Shown here: positions 1-10,844 of the stretch, piece after piece
Numbering within the stretch: the first letter of the stretch is position 1
How the letters are laid out: each line of letters starts with the position of its first letter
Assembly: GCA_030760725.1 (NCBI GenBank)
Contig: JASWHV010000005.1
Location: 88,976,622-89,040,621 of the forward strand
Direction: 5' to 3'
Source: Neostapfia colusana
Lineage: Eukaryota; Streptophyta; Magnoliopsida; Poales; Poaceae
DNA length: 64,000 bases
Notes under the pieces: model-generated
What the model saw: only the letters and a program-made list of their open reading frames with translations
Told to the model about the DNA's origin: nothing
Databases searched by the model: none
Program-made: the position numbers and the translations under genes

Positions 1-2190
1 GAACATGGGTGTGCTCTCAGAATTAATTCTTCTTTGATTAATTGCTTAGAAAATTATTCTGAACAAACCACTCAATAAAAAGTGCTAATTTTTGGTCCAG
101 AGTGTTTTCTTGTGACAAGGAACACACATGAAAATCTTCAGCTCCAGTGGAGCCCTGGATCACCCCTGTTATTTTTAACCTCTTTAGGTGATCAATATAG
201 AAGAGGGGGAAAACCACTTAGCATTTAATCATGTGTTTAGATCCAAACCTAAACCACTAGCACCAGTGTCATTTTAAATTCTTAAACAGAGTTCCAGTTT
301 TTGAAAACTTGTTATTAGGACTTGTAGCAAAGTCTTTACAATTAAACAATATGCATATTCTTCATGTGTAGCATCTACGTGGAGGAGTTGAAATCATCGG
401 AGTAGAAATCAAGGAAGGAGGAAAGAGGTTGATCAAGCACCAAGTGATCTTCACTAACTGCATATATATATAAGTCACCTGCAAAACAAAGGCAAGCCCC
501 GGTTTGCATCAAAACATTACAAGTTTCTATTTGTATTCACTTATCATGTCTAGCATTTTTGTTTATTGCATTAAGTCTAGGTGGTATGACACTCCAAATG
601 CATGACCCAGAAAACCCTGGAGTTTAATGTAGGATATGTTGTCAATTAATTATAACTGCTGATCTCAACAAAAGTGGATTAAAAGAAGCAAAACTTGAGT
701 GGGCAGATTCCTACTCGTGAACGGGGATTTAGGGGGATCAATCGGAAGAGTTGGGAATTGATCCTCATAGTTGGGAATGGAGACCGAGCAGTGGATGGAA
801 GGTCAAGGACGTGGTCCTGTGAGCCTAGTCTATGTCTGAGTCGATTAAGGCCCGTTCTCGTGTGCGGCCCATTGGGCAAGTTTGAGTTGTGTACCGGATG
901 CAGACTGGCTATATGGGACCCAGGAAACCGATGTAACATGTTAACTTGGGTGTCGAGGTATACCTCACCGTCTGATGCCGATGCTGAAAGGATAGAGAAG
1001 TCAGCTCTACGAGGGTTTTGCCGTAGAGAGACTTAATCCCAGTCGGTGGGACCGGTTCGACATTTGGGTGTCGTGTGAAAGGTTGCCACGTACGGCGTCA
1101 GTGACGGTTGCTGTGTGCAACGTCGAGTACGGGCTTACGTGTCGTGTTAGCCGGGTGTTTTTGATTGCAATCACCGTCGCTCGCGGTAGTGAGCATACTT
1201 GTTCTCTGCGTCGTGACGTAGTAATAAACCGGGAAACATTTAACATGCTTCGTGGGTAATCCTCATAATGGAGATGAGGAATGATCAACACTTCACTAAA
1301 TTTAATTTCCACCTTGGGCTAGAAGCGTCGAGGCAAAGCGTTTCTTGTTTGATTGTGGAGTCTCGACGTTGATGGCGCAAGGTCAGTATGAGTCTAGGGT
1401 AGCTCACTAAAGTTACTTCCACCTCGGGCAAGTGACATCGAGATGAAGCGTTTCTTGTTTGATTGTGGAGTCTCGATGTAAGATGCGCGAGGGTTATAAA
1501 AGCTGCTTAAAAACTTGAAGTAAGGACTCTCCTTTAGCTCAAGTTCATCGTTTGTGCAAACTTCTATAATCAGCCCTCTATTTTCATCATGTAGAGTTTC
1601 ATGACTAGGGTGACGGGTCAGTCTTGCTGAGCTTCGTGCTCACAGATACTACCTAAGTTGTTTTGTAGGTAATAACTGTACGCTGAGATGTACGGGTGCC
1701 CGATGAGACTCGGAACTCGCCGAGTGGTGAACTCATGGCAACCCCTGCCGCTGCTATTATGACAGTGTTGCTAGCAAGAAGGTCCGAGGGCTGGATGCCT
1801 TCTCTGTTGCTTAGCATAGGTATGAGACGTGAGTTGTAATAGTCTTCCGCTGTAGTTTATTTTGAGAAGTATTTGTAAAATCAACACTTTGTAAGCTTCC
1901 GCTTGTTTTATGTAATATGATGCTTTATTATGTGTGCTGTTGGGTGCCGCATCGCACGGCACCACCCAATGCAATCCCCGGGCGAGGTGTCCCGTCCCCG
2001 TGAGTGATCGGGACGTTGGGGTCCTCAAAGCGGCGTGGAGCATACGCCGAAGACGGCGCAACAAGCCAACTACTACCAACCCGTAGGAGTGGTACGTCAC
2101 CGGACGGTTCTCCTCTCTCAGGGCAAGAGCAACTATAGGAACTCTCCCTCCGGTGGACTTGTGGGTGGTGCGGATCATGTGAACCATCTA
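1..2190 (+). repeat. LTR fragment, Gy-E-related, plus orientation
   Basis: This stretch has no credible gene. It is recognisable as part of a long gypsy LTR because, read on the + strand, blocks around 450-510, 845-1010, 1060-1260 and 1938-1970 match the reverse complement of the Gy-E LTR (for example about 34090-34140, 33640-33790, 33400-33530 and 32720-32760). It therefore belongs to a related element in the opposite orientation. A block of about 110 bp is tandemly duplicated here (about 1306-1499, each copy containing GCGTTTCTTGTTTGATTG) but single in Gy-E. The left end is cut by the window and the right end is not clearly defined. ORFs of 60-140 aa in it show no family similarity I recognise. 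Confidence 0.7.
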
Positions 2191-2384
2191 AAACATAAAG
2201 CATTTAAAATTAAGTTAGATAAAAATTAAATAAAGATTGTATTTTGAATCAAAGTTGGGACAAGGTGGATAAAGTGACCCCATTAAATAACACTTTCAAC
2301 CCACATCTTTGTAAAATAGTTTTTAAGAAAATAGGGTCCTTAAATACGTCCATTTCTACCTAGGTCCCTGTTCCTACGGGCAAC
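2191..2384. other. AT-rich remnant, no gene
   Basis: This is a short AT-rich stretch between the Gy-E-like LTR fragment and a minus-strand primer-binding site. It is probably what is left of the internal region of the element whose 5' LTR stub starts at 2405. I see no coding signal. Confidence 0.35.
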
Positions 2385-2404
2385 CTTGGCTCTGATACCA
2401 CTTC
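2385..2404 (-). other. Primer-binding site (initiator Met tRNA type)
   Basis: On the minus strand this reads TGGTATCAGAGCC, the usual complement of the 3' end of plant initiator methionine tRNA. It lies directly next to the LTR end at 2405. It marks the LTR stub 2405-2895 as the 5' LTR of a minus-strand gypsy element. Confidence 0.8.
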
Positions 2405-2895
2405 TGTCACACCCGGTTTCTCCGAAGAACAACCGAGTGAATATCACATGTATGCCAGGACCATTTTCTCATACATGTGACGACAAATAGTGAAGCATCA
2501 TTATATTACAGCCAAGTGTTTGAATATAAATAAGTCTTACATAGCATACGTCTCGATGGACAATAATATGTTTATAACATGTAAATAAAGCAGCAGCGGA
2601 ATATAAATCTTGTGGGCTCCGTCACAGGTGTTGGCCGGGGGGACTCCGTGAGCCTAGAATCCTTCTTCGGGTCCAAAGTCTTTGTCATTGAACACCACAT
2701 CATCCCCTTGACCTGAGCAGCAATTTAAACCAACAGAAAAGCAAGTTTGAGTACCGTCGGTACTCAGAAAGTGTGGGAAAGTTATGTCATGCGTGGCTAG
2801 AGCAAGGAGAGGTTGAACTCATGGTTAAAGCACTACACAATTAATACCTATCACCTTTGCTTATAAAGCACCTACATTACTACACAGGTGAAATG
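2405..2895 (-). repeat. Truncated 5' LTR, Gy-A-like subfamily
   Basis: The sequence starts with TGTCACACCCGG, the reverse complement of the 3' LTR end, and is closely similar to 61942-62430. It is more distantly related to 15773-16200. The similarity ends near 2893, in the middle of the LTR, where sequence derived from copia element Si-1 begins. It is a truncated copy with no coding content. Confidence 0.8.
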
Positions 2896-2989
2896 GTTCC
2901 AAAGATGTCTAGTTGCAAATGATTCCAAAGATTTTGATATGTCTTCCTCTTTGGAATCAAGAGCACCAAGTCTACGATGCCAAAAATAT
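2896..2989. repeat. Scrambled inverted filler at a deletion junction
   Basis: The bases 2903-2934 are the reverse complement of 2990-3021. The 21 bases 2930-2950 are the reverse complement of 3028-3048. The two pieces are adjacent here but in swapped order relative to their source, and a third GATTCCAAAG-type piece follows. This is the boundary between the LTR stub and the pol side of Si-1, and it looks like templated repair filler rather than an element terminus. Confidence 0.75.
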
Positions 2990-3402
2990 AAATCTTTGGA
3001 ATCATTTGCAACTAGACATCTATGCTTAGAGGAAGACATATCAAAATCAGCTTTAAAAACTATTCCAAACCGAGACATGTTAAAAATAAGCTCACTATTT
3101 GAACCTACAACTTTGCAGCAGTTTTTATTGAAAATAATTTCCAGATTTTCATCTAGCAATTGTGAAACAGAAAGCAAGTTGTATTTCAAATTTTTGACAA
3201 GTGCCACATCCTTCAAAGTGTAGTGATCATTTACTCTAACCGAACCCTTAGCAATTATAGGAGTTGAAGAATTATCGGCAAAAGTAACATTCTCTACACG
3301 TGACACAAAAGAGAGAGAGGAGAACCATTTTTTGTTACCGGTCATGTGGCGTGAGCAACCTGAATCCACAATCCAAATGTTCTCCTTCCTCAAGCATGTA
3401 AC
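2963..3402 (-). pseudogene. Copia (Si-1) protease fragment
   Basis: The minus-strand reading has the copia aspartic protease signature IWIVDSGCSRHMTGN, followed by the stretch that precedes integrase (LYFWHRRLG). It closely matches the equivalent part of Si-2 (58620-59089). The frame is open but ends in the scrambled filler, so the integrase HHCC domain, integrase core, reverse transcriptase and RNase H are all missing. A TAG at 3403-3405 separates it in frame from the upstream gag; the same TAG is present in Si-2. The protease would mature Gag-Pol in the virus-like particle, but this copy cannot make a full polyprotein. Confidence 0.85.
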
Positions 3403-5719
3403 CTACATAGAAGCACAATACGTCGATGACTCAATACTGGGGTTAGTTAAAAGGCATTTAGGAATCTAGTACTGAGTCACACGATGTCCAGGAGAAATAA
3501 CATGCGAAAGCTGAGATAAAACAGCAGGTTTATGAGTCAAAGTTTGAGATTTTTTGTTCTTAACTACTGACCTATGAGGTGTTACTTGTGTAGCACGAAA
3601 GTCAGTAGCTCCGGAGGCAAAAACTGAAGCTCCGGAGGCAAAAACAGAAGCTCCGGAGGTAAACTTTGAATATTTCCGACTCATAACAGCAGGTTGCATG
3701 TTCCTGACATTCGGTTTAGTATGTGCAGCAAATTTTGCCTGAGAGTTATAAGATCTAGCTTGCATTCTTTCCTTTTTATGTTGTTTAGCTAGTCTATAAC
3801 AAAAATCTAAGATATGACCATCTCTACCACAATAGCTACAATGAAATTTAACTTTGTGTTCATGTATAGATGAGCATGCAGTATACTTATTTGAATCCGA
3901 ATGTGACAACACTCCTGCAGATTTAAAAACCACTTCTTTTTGTTTAGGAACTGTTTGAATCAAACCACTTCCTAATGATTTTACAATTATAGGTGGATGT
4001 TTCTTAGCATGAGCATGTGAATCAAAACCTAAACCAATTTTATCATTGCAAGACTTGGAAGAATTCAGCAGCAAGTTTAGGTTCTTATTCCCATTACAAA
4101 ACCGATCTAATGTCTTATGCATGTTATCAAGTTTATTTGATAGATCAAGGCAATTTTCACATGAAGTTTTTCCTTTTAATTTGCAATTGGAACAATATTT
4201 AACTTCATGAGAACGTAAAGCATTGTTCAATATAGAAATTTCTTTTATAGCATCTTGTAGTTTCTTATCAAGATCATCGCAAGTAGAACAATGCAAATCA
4301 ATTGTAGAACAACAAGCATCTTTCAAGTTTTTATCATTAAGTGCAGCAAGCTTTTTGTTCTTTTCAATTTCAAGTTCAAGTTTATCAAGTGTGGAGGTGT
4401 GTGCACTTCTTAGAGAGGACAATTGTTCATATATTAAATCACATGAGGAACAATAATCATCACTAGGAATCAGGGATTTTAAACGATTAACTTCAGATTC
4501 TAGTGACTCAATTTTAACAGCATTGTCCCTAAGCTTTTTGTCCTTTTTCTTAACAATAATAGTGGCACGAGAAATAGCATCACACATTTCTTCGTAAGTA
4601 GGACATACCTCTTCGTTGTCACTGTTGTGTTCTGCATCCTCCATACTTGATTTTGATTTGCCCGCCATGAAGCACAAGTTTGCCAGATCATCTTCATCAC
4701 TTCCAATGTCTACATCACTCGGACCAAGTTCTTGAAGTGCGGTGATGAAACTGTTTATCAGTTTACGTCCTATAAAACCCTTCTTTTTCTTGTTGGTGTT
4801 GCCAAAAGAGGACTTGACTTTATTCTGCTTTTCATCACGGTTAGAAGGACCTGAAAGGTTAGGGCAATCTGTATGAAAGTGTCCTGTATTACCACATTCA
4901 AAGCATCGTTGAGGTCCGGAGCTTCCTCTCCTTCTAGTTCTCATATTTTGCAGCGCTTTTGAGAACCTAGTAGAAAGAAGTACTAGCTCCTCCTCTGGAA
5001 ACTCCTCAATCTGTTCCAGGGTTAGTGAAGACAGCAAAGCAAGTGTATTGCTAGATGATTGGCCGGAGCTAGGCATATCACGTTGTGAGACAAATGCAAT
5101 AGTCTTATTTGGATTCTTACGTGATATAATGTCAATTTTCATGAGTTTTTAGCTTAGAATAAAGCACACCTAATGTAAGAGTACTCATGACAGTGTATTC
5201 ACGTATGGATGTTACTTTCATCTCCCAAATTGACATGTCTAATGCACTTAGTAATTGCCTAGCATTTTCAGCATCTGAAAAATTAACATTGACGCTACGA
5301 AAGTTGCTGAGAATTTTATTAAAGCAAGCAAAGAGGTCATCAATGGACTCAACGGGTTGCATCTCAAAGCGCATGTATTCTTTCTTGAACATATCCTGTC
5401 TTACCTCCTTGATCGTGTTGGACCCTTCGTGGTAGTCACAAAGTGCTCTCCACACATCGTATGCCGATCAGAGGTGTGCAACACGGTCGAAGTCGCTCTG
5501 AGTTAGTCCTTGTATGATCAAGTTCTGAGCCTTGTTGTTGTTGTCGACATCTCTCATGTTTGTAGTCATGACTTGATCATTTGAAGGCACATCGTAAGGC
5601 TTGTACACCTTTTCCCATATTGCAAAGCCTTGCGCCTGGATGAAAGCTTCCATGTGTGCCTTCCAAACCTGAAAATCAATACCACTAAACACACAAGGTT
5701 TGGCGGAGTATTTCTCCAT
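3403..5719 (-). pseudogene. Copia (Si-1) Sirevirus-like gag, broken
   Basis: Gag starts at the ATG at 5717-5719 (MEKYSAKPCVFSG). It continues through an N-terminal capsid-like region, a first zinc knuckle CFECGNTGHFHTDC, a long lysine- and glutamate-rich stretch with heptad-like leucines and a regular scatter of CxxC pairs, and a second knuckle CSYCGRDGHILDFC. Length is about 770 codons, long for a copia Gag. Compared with Si-2 the copy has a TGA at 5468-5470 where Si-2 has CGA, a one-base insertion near 5140 that shifts frame, and a TAG at 3466-3468 where Si-2 has TGG. A short repeat of a FASGAS-type unit is seen around 3600-3660. Gag would package the element RNA, but this copy is dead as a single ORF. 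Confidence 0.88.
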
Positions 5720-5765
5720 GATGATTAGTCAAAACACGTACAAATAACAAAGATTAGAGCAACCT

Positions 5766-5780
5766 GGCTCTGATACAAAT
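5766..5780 (-). other. Si-1 primer-binding site
   Basis: The minus strand reads TTGTATCAGAGCC next to the LTR edge at 5781. It is the initiator-Met-tRNA type site with one or two changes. It fixes 5781-7525 as the 5' LTR of a minus-strand element. Confidence 0.75.
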
Positions 5781-7525
5781 TGTAGTATCGAAGTACATGT
5801 GTAAAGCTACCAGAGGGGGGGGTGAATGGTAGATAAATTTTTTTCAGCGGAAGCAACAAAACACCCCTCAGCAGAAAACCGATCTGTTAAAGAAACTGTG
5901 TGTGCGACTAATCTAAACATGTTAAACTGTGACAAAACTAGTATAGATTGTAGATAATCAAGTCACGAAGACGTCACAACAAGAACCATGAAAATCCGTT
6001 GAGAGAAACTCAAGTTACGATCGAAAGATCGAACAAAGGTCAATCTGTCCTACGCGAGAAAAACAGTTCTGGAATACTGTAAAGAAACTCGTGTAGATCA
6101 GAAACCACAAATTCAATGACTGTGAAATTTTTATGGATGATAGATAATCAAGTTTTGAAGACAACCCAAAAAGAATCACATATATTGGGTCTGTAAAACT
6201 CAAGTTATGATAAAACCACCGAAGCAAGGTAGTGCTGAACAGAAACTCGACGAGAAAAACTTGTCTGAAACAAGTCGGACGAACAAGGCACAAAAGTTCT
6301 TTTAGAATACGAATTTTATTTATCAAAACACAAGAGGAACAGCTCCAAAGTCGTGCACCACGAGCTCTGGCCTCCCTTGCTTATATAACCAGCCCGAAGG
6401 CCAACTCAACTCAAACTAGGACTCCTACTCCTACTTGGATTCAAACTGTAACTTTGCAATACTGCTTAGGAATCTTCTATACGAAGATAGAAGCAATCTT
6501 AAGACTTCCAAACACCTTAGGAACGTATCTCACATTCCTAAAATAACTTAAATTCATGACCCACACGAAATCCTATCATAACCAACTCAAAACTTTCCAT
6601 ATTTGAGTCAAACACGACTCAGCCGCAGCCTGAGTCCATAACCTAGTCGGTTGGACCTTTCCAACCAATTCTTTACGCCCACATCTCTTCATCACGCCTT
6701 GGAACCATGCAGCCACGTCCATGCACTCCTTGCACACGTGCAAACATCTTCCAACGACGTCCAAGATACCTTCATATGCATTGTTCTTGGTTCAAACATA
6801 CTGCGCAACCTCCTGATCAACTCAACCACGATTCCTCCCGAACTTGGTTGTTGAACCTCATCTTCTCGCTAAAACTAGTTCAATGCATCCCATCACCAGC
6901 CATGTCTTGAACTCAAGAAACACCTGGACATGAATAAACAACTAATACTTCTGAGCACAAGTCCTCGACTTGACTCTCGTTAGTTCTGAAACTATAACAT
7001 CTTACATGAGCACCTCACATAAGCATGTTGTGAACCATAGCAAAATGATATCAGCCATAACCACCAAAACACACCAAAAACTTAGTAAAATAATACTAAG
7101 CAAACTTTCCATAAGAGTAAAGCAAGTTCGAAACATTGCAAGTTAAAAGCAGAACCATTGCAATCAAGCTCCAAACCTTACCAAAGCTAACCGGACCTTG
7201 AACTGGAGCTTACCAAAGCTAGTCGGACCCAGCGCCGGAGCTTACTAAAGCTTAGTTGGACCTAGCACGGAACATACCAATGCTAGTCAGACCTAGCACC
7301 GGAGCTAGCAAAAACAAGTCGGACCTAGCCAAAATAAGTCAGACCTAGACAAAGCAAGTCGGACCTTACGTCGGACCTTGCCGGAGCTACCCAAAACAAG
7401 TCGGACCTATCATCGGACCTTGCAGGAGCTCGGACCTAGAGTCGGACCTTGTTAAAAAGGTGTTTTGGTAGTATTCAAAAATTTTATCATCACAGCCAAT
7501 GTATTCAGCACACATAGGTCTCACA
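5781..7525 (-). repeat. Si-1 5' LTR (1745 bp)
   Basis: The ends are TGTAGTATCG at 5781 and GGTCTCACA at 7525, so the LTR has TG..CA boundaries on the minus strand. It is similar along its length to the Si-2 LTR at 53314-54929. A minus-strand TATA-like box (TTATATAAG) lies at about 6380-6388. The U3 side (about 7180-7450) holds many short repeats built on CGGACCT with GGAGC between them. Outside the right edge the sequence changes directly to Gy-B internal sequence at 7526. Confidence 0.88.
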
Positions 7526-7618
7526 GGTTGATATATAGTTCACACCCTTGATTAATATAGTTGGGGGAATCCATCTAAACTTCTAACTTCTATTCTATCC
7601 AACTCTCTCTCACAGGGT

Positions 7619-8775
7619 GTGAGAGAAAACACCGGCCGACAAAGGAGGAATGTCCGTGGCAACCAAGAGGATGACCACGTCGAAGTTCCTGAGAATGTCA
7701 ACCCCGAGGCTGGTGGAAACAACCTTGAAAGGTTGATGGCTATGCAGAACCAGCTCATGCAAACAATGATCCAAACTTTGGGTCAGCTGCAAGCCAACAA
7801 CAAGAACAACCCCGTTCCTGCACCACCACCACCACCACCACCACCGCCGGCTCACAACCGACTGGGAGAGTTCATGAGGACTCGACTGCCTACTTTTGCA
7901 CAAGCTAATGATCCCATGGAGGCCGACGATTGGTTGAAGTCCACGGAGAAGAAGTTTGCCATAGTTAGTGCAATGACCGAGAGAAAGTTCTCTTCGCATC
8001 GCACCAACTTATGGGAGCAGCCGCTGACTGGTGGGACACTCTCTGCAGTGCTCATGTCAACCAGGAGACTGTAACTTGGGCTGAGTTCAAGGAGAGCTTC
8101 CGCTCTCACTACGTCCCTGTTGGAGTCATGATGCTCAAAAGACAAGAGTTTGAAGGTCTCCGCCAGGGCAGGAAGAGCGTGAATGAGTACCTCAACAAGT
8201 TCACGCAACTGTCATGGTATGCCCCCGAAGATGTCAGCTCAGACCAATGGAAGCAGTATTTGTTCATGAGAGGGTTGAACAATGAGATCCAGGTTCAGCC
8301 CCTCAACAATGACTATGCGAGCTTCCAGAAGCTAGTTGACAAAGCCATAGTGGTTGAGAGCAAGATCCGAGAGATCGAGCAAGAGGGCAAAATAAAGATG
8401 CCATATCAGCCACAAGGGAGCAACGTACGCCCTCGGTACATGCCCCCAGCTGCACCACAGCATGGCTCGTCTACTTCCACTTTTCGCCCTAACCAACCAC
8501 CACAGCAACGCCCTATCATGCAAGCACCCCGTGTTCCTTTGCCTTCTGCACCCCGTCCAAACATGGGCGCCCCGATTCAAAACCCTCACCCCAACGTCCC
8601 CGCTGTCTTGGGCAACAAGGCATGCTTTGCATGGGGAGAAACGGGACACTTTGCAATTCAGTTCCCGGGAAAGTTTCTGGACAACCAAGCAACGTGCCCA
8701 AGCAGAACCCACAGCCGAATGGAGGAGCTATGCAAGGCAACCGTGGACAGCAGAGCTATGCTTGTGACAACATGA
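7619..8775 (+). pseudogene. Gy-B gag, frameshifted
   Basis: The gag is recognised by comparison with Gy-D gag (28408 onward). It has an N-terminal basic region, a proline tract (7825-7850), GEFMRTRLPTFAQ, the retrotransposon Gag core (ADWWDTL, KRQEFEGLRQG, VNEYLNKF) and a Q/P-rich tail. The expected start codon is changed, since GTG stands where Gy-D has ATG. A one-base loss near 7970 moves the frame. The zinc knuckle (about 8625-8670) reads CFAWGETGHFAIQF: its second and fourth cysteines are replaced by Trp and Phe, so nucleic-acid binding is expected to be lost. Confidence 0.85.
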
Positions 8776-9775
8776 ATCATGTCTCTGCTGAGGAAGCGCA
8801 ACAGGCTGAGGACGTCGTGATTGGTATGTTCCTTGCCAACTCCAACCCAACCACTGTCTTATTTGATCCCGGAGCATCGCATTCATTCATATCATCCAAG
8901 TATGTTGCCAAGTACAATCTACCCATATCCCACTTGAAATATACTATGTTAATTCACTCTCCCGGTGGAGAGATGAGGACCAATATAGTATGTCTGAAGG
9001 TAAACCTTAAAATAAGGGGGGTAGACTTCCTTGGCAACTTTATTGTCTTGGATTCCTAAGGGCTTGACATAATACTCAGAATGGATTGGTTAAGCAAGCA
9101 CAACGGAGTAATCCAATGTGCTGAGAGGAGCGTGCAGTTGACAAACGAGCACGGTACTCGCACTGAGTTCGAGTCAGCCCAACCGGCAACCGAGAAGGCA
9201 ACGTTGAACCACGTTGAAGAGGCAACATTGGAAAGCATTCCGGTGGTTCAAGAATTTTTGGACGTGTTCCCGGAAGAACTTCCAGGTATGCCACCTGACC
9301 GGGACATTGAGTTTGCCATTGACTTGGTACCCGGAACTGCGCCTATAGCAAAGGGACCATATAGGATGCCCGTTAATGAACTGGTGGAGCTCAAGAAGCA
9401 AATTCAGGAGCAGCTAGAAAAGGGTTTTATTCGCCCATGGTCGTCACCATGGGGAGCCCCCGTGCTCTTCGTAGACAAGAAGGATGGGACCCAAAGGATG
9501 AGCGTGGATTATAGGTCTCTCAACGAGGTGACGATCAAGAATAAATACCCGCTGCCCCATATAGAGGACCTGTTCGACCAGATGAAAGGTTCCCGAGTTT
9601 TCTCCAAGATTGATCTTCGGTCGGGATACTTCTAGCTGAAGATTAAACCCTCCGACATACCCAAGACTGCCTTTCAAACACGGTATGGTTCGTACGAATA
9701 TACCGTTATGTCTTTTGGGTTAACGAATGCACCCGCATATTTCTTGTACCTCATGAATAAGGTCTTCATGGAGTC
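8776..9775 (+). pseudogene. Gy-B protease and N-terminal reverse transcriptase, broken
   Basis: A protease-like region (LFDPGASHSFIS; Gy-D has DSG, here DPG, so the catalytic triplet is altered) leads into the reverse transcriptase fingers (FIRPWSSPWGAPVLFVDKK, MSVDYRSLNEVTIKNKYPLP). There is a stop at 9057-9059 where Gy-D has CAC, and another TAG at 9633-9635 where Gy-D has CAG. The RT ends at NKVFMES at 9775, before the catalytic YxDD box. The next bases belong to the integrase, so RT palm, RNase H and most of integrase are deleted. Confidence 0.85.
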
Positions 9776-10689
9776 CTGAAGAGGATCATTTCAGATTGGG
9801 TTCTCAGTTTACCTCTAGGTTCTGGAGGAAGCTGCATGAATCCATGGGTACACGGCTAAATTTCAGCTCCGCTTATCACACGCAGACCGACGGGCAAACT
9901 GAGAGGACCAACCAAATTTTGGAAGACATGTTGAGAGCTTGTGCCTTGAAACATGGACATAGTTGGGATAGGAGCTTACCTTATGCCGAGTTCTCGTACA
10001 ACAACAACTACCAAGCAAGTTTGAAGATGTCACCTTTTGAAGCATTGTATGGTAGACGGTGTAGAACGCTGTTGTTCTGGAACGAGACCAGAGAGAACCA
10101 AGTGTTTGGACCATAAGTGCTGCAAGAGGCTGAGAAGCAAGTCCAAACGATACGGGAGAACTTGAGGGCCGCTCAGTCACGCCAAAAGGGCTATGCGGAC
10201 AATATGCGAAGAAAGTTGACCTTCGAAGTAGGAGACTTCGTATACCTTAAGGTATCACCTATCCATGGCCAACGATGTTTCAACGTCAAAGGCAAGCTAG
10301 CACCTCGCTACATCGGGCCATTTAAGATTTTGGACAAGCGAGGAGAAGTAGCCTACCAACTAGAACTCCCAATGCACCTCTCCGACGTGCATGACGTGTT
10401 TCACATATCCCAGCTCAAGAAGTGTTTGGGAGTTCCAGAAGAACAAGTACCTATGGATGAGCTTGAGCTTCAAGAAGATCTGACCTATGTAGAACACCCT
10501 GTCCGAATTTTGGATGTGAAGAAAAGGGTCATGAGGAACAAAGCGATCCGATGGTACAGGGTATAATGGAGCCATCACACGGAAGCCGAAGCTACATGGG
10601 AGCGTGAAGAAGACCTTAAGGCAGAATTATCTCATCTATTCTCCACTCTATTGAATCTCGAGGGTGAGATTCAATTTAAGGGGTTAAAT
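9776..10689 (+). pseudogene. Gy-B integrase C-terminus and chromodomain-like tail
   Basis: The reading resumes at GSQFTSRFWRKL, the segment of the integrase core around its second Asp. It continues through SSAYHTQTDGQTERTNQ with the catalytic Glu region, the GPF/Y-type segment (LAPRYIGPFKILDKRG), and a tail (VEHPVRILDVKKR, AIRWYRVQWSHHTEAEATW) that looks like the chromodomain of Tekay-type chromoviruses. A TAA at about 10114-10116 interrupts it where Gy-D has a sense codon, and a TAA at 10564-10566 lies inside the tail. In intact relatives this tail guides integration to particular chromatin; here it is only a fossil. Confidence 0.85.
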
Positions 10690-10844
10690 TTGTAACACCC
10701 TCAATTTCGTAATTCATGCATGCATTCAAATTTCATGTAGAGAAACATTTTAAAATAAGTAGAAACAGAGAAAGAATCTGAAAGATAGCTAAAAAGAGCA
10801 TGTTCCAGTTCGCCGAGGAGCACAGTAGACACTTCCCGCGGCCC

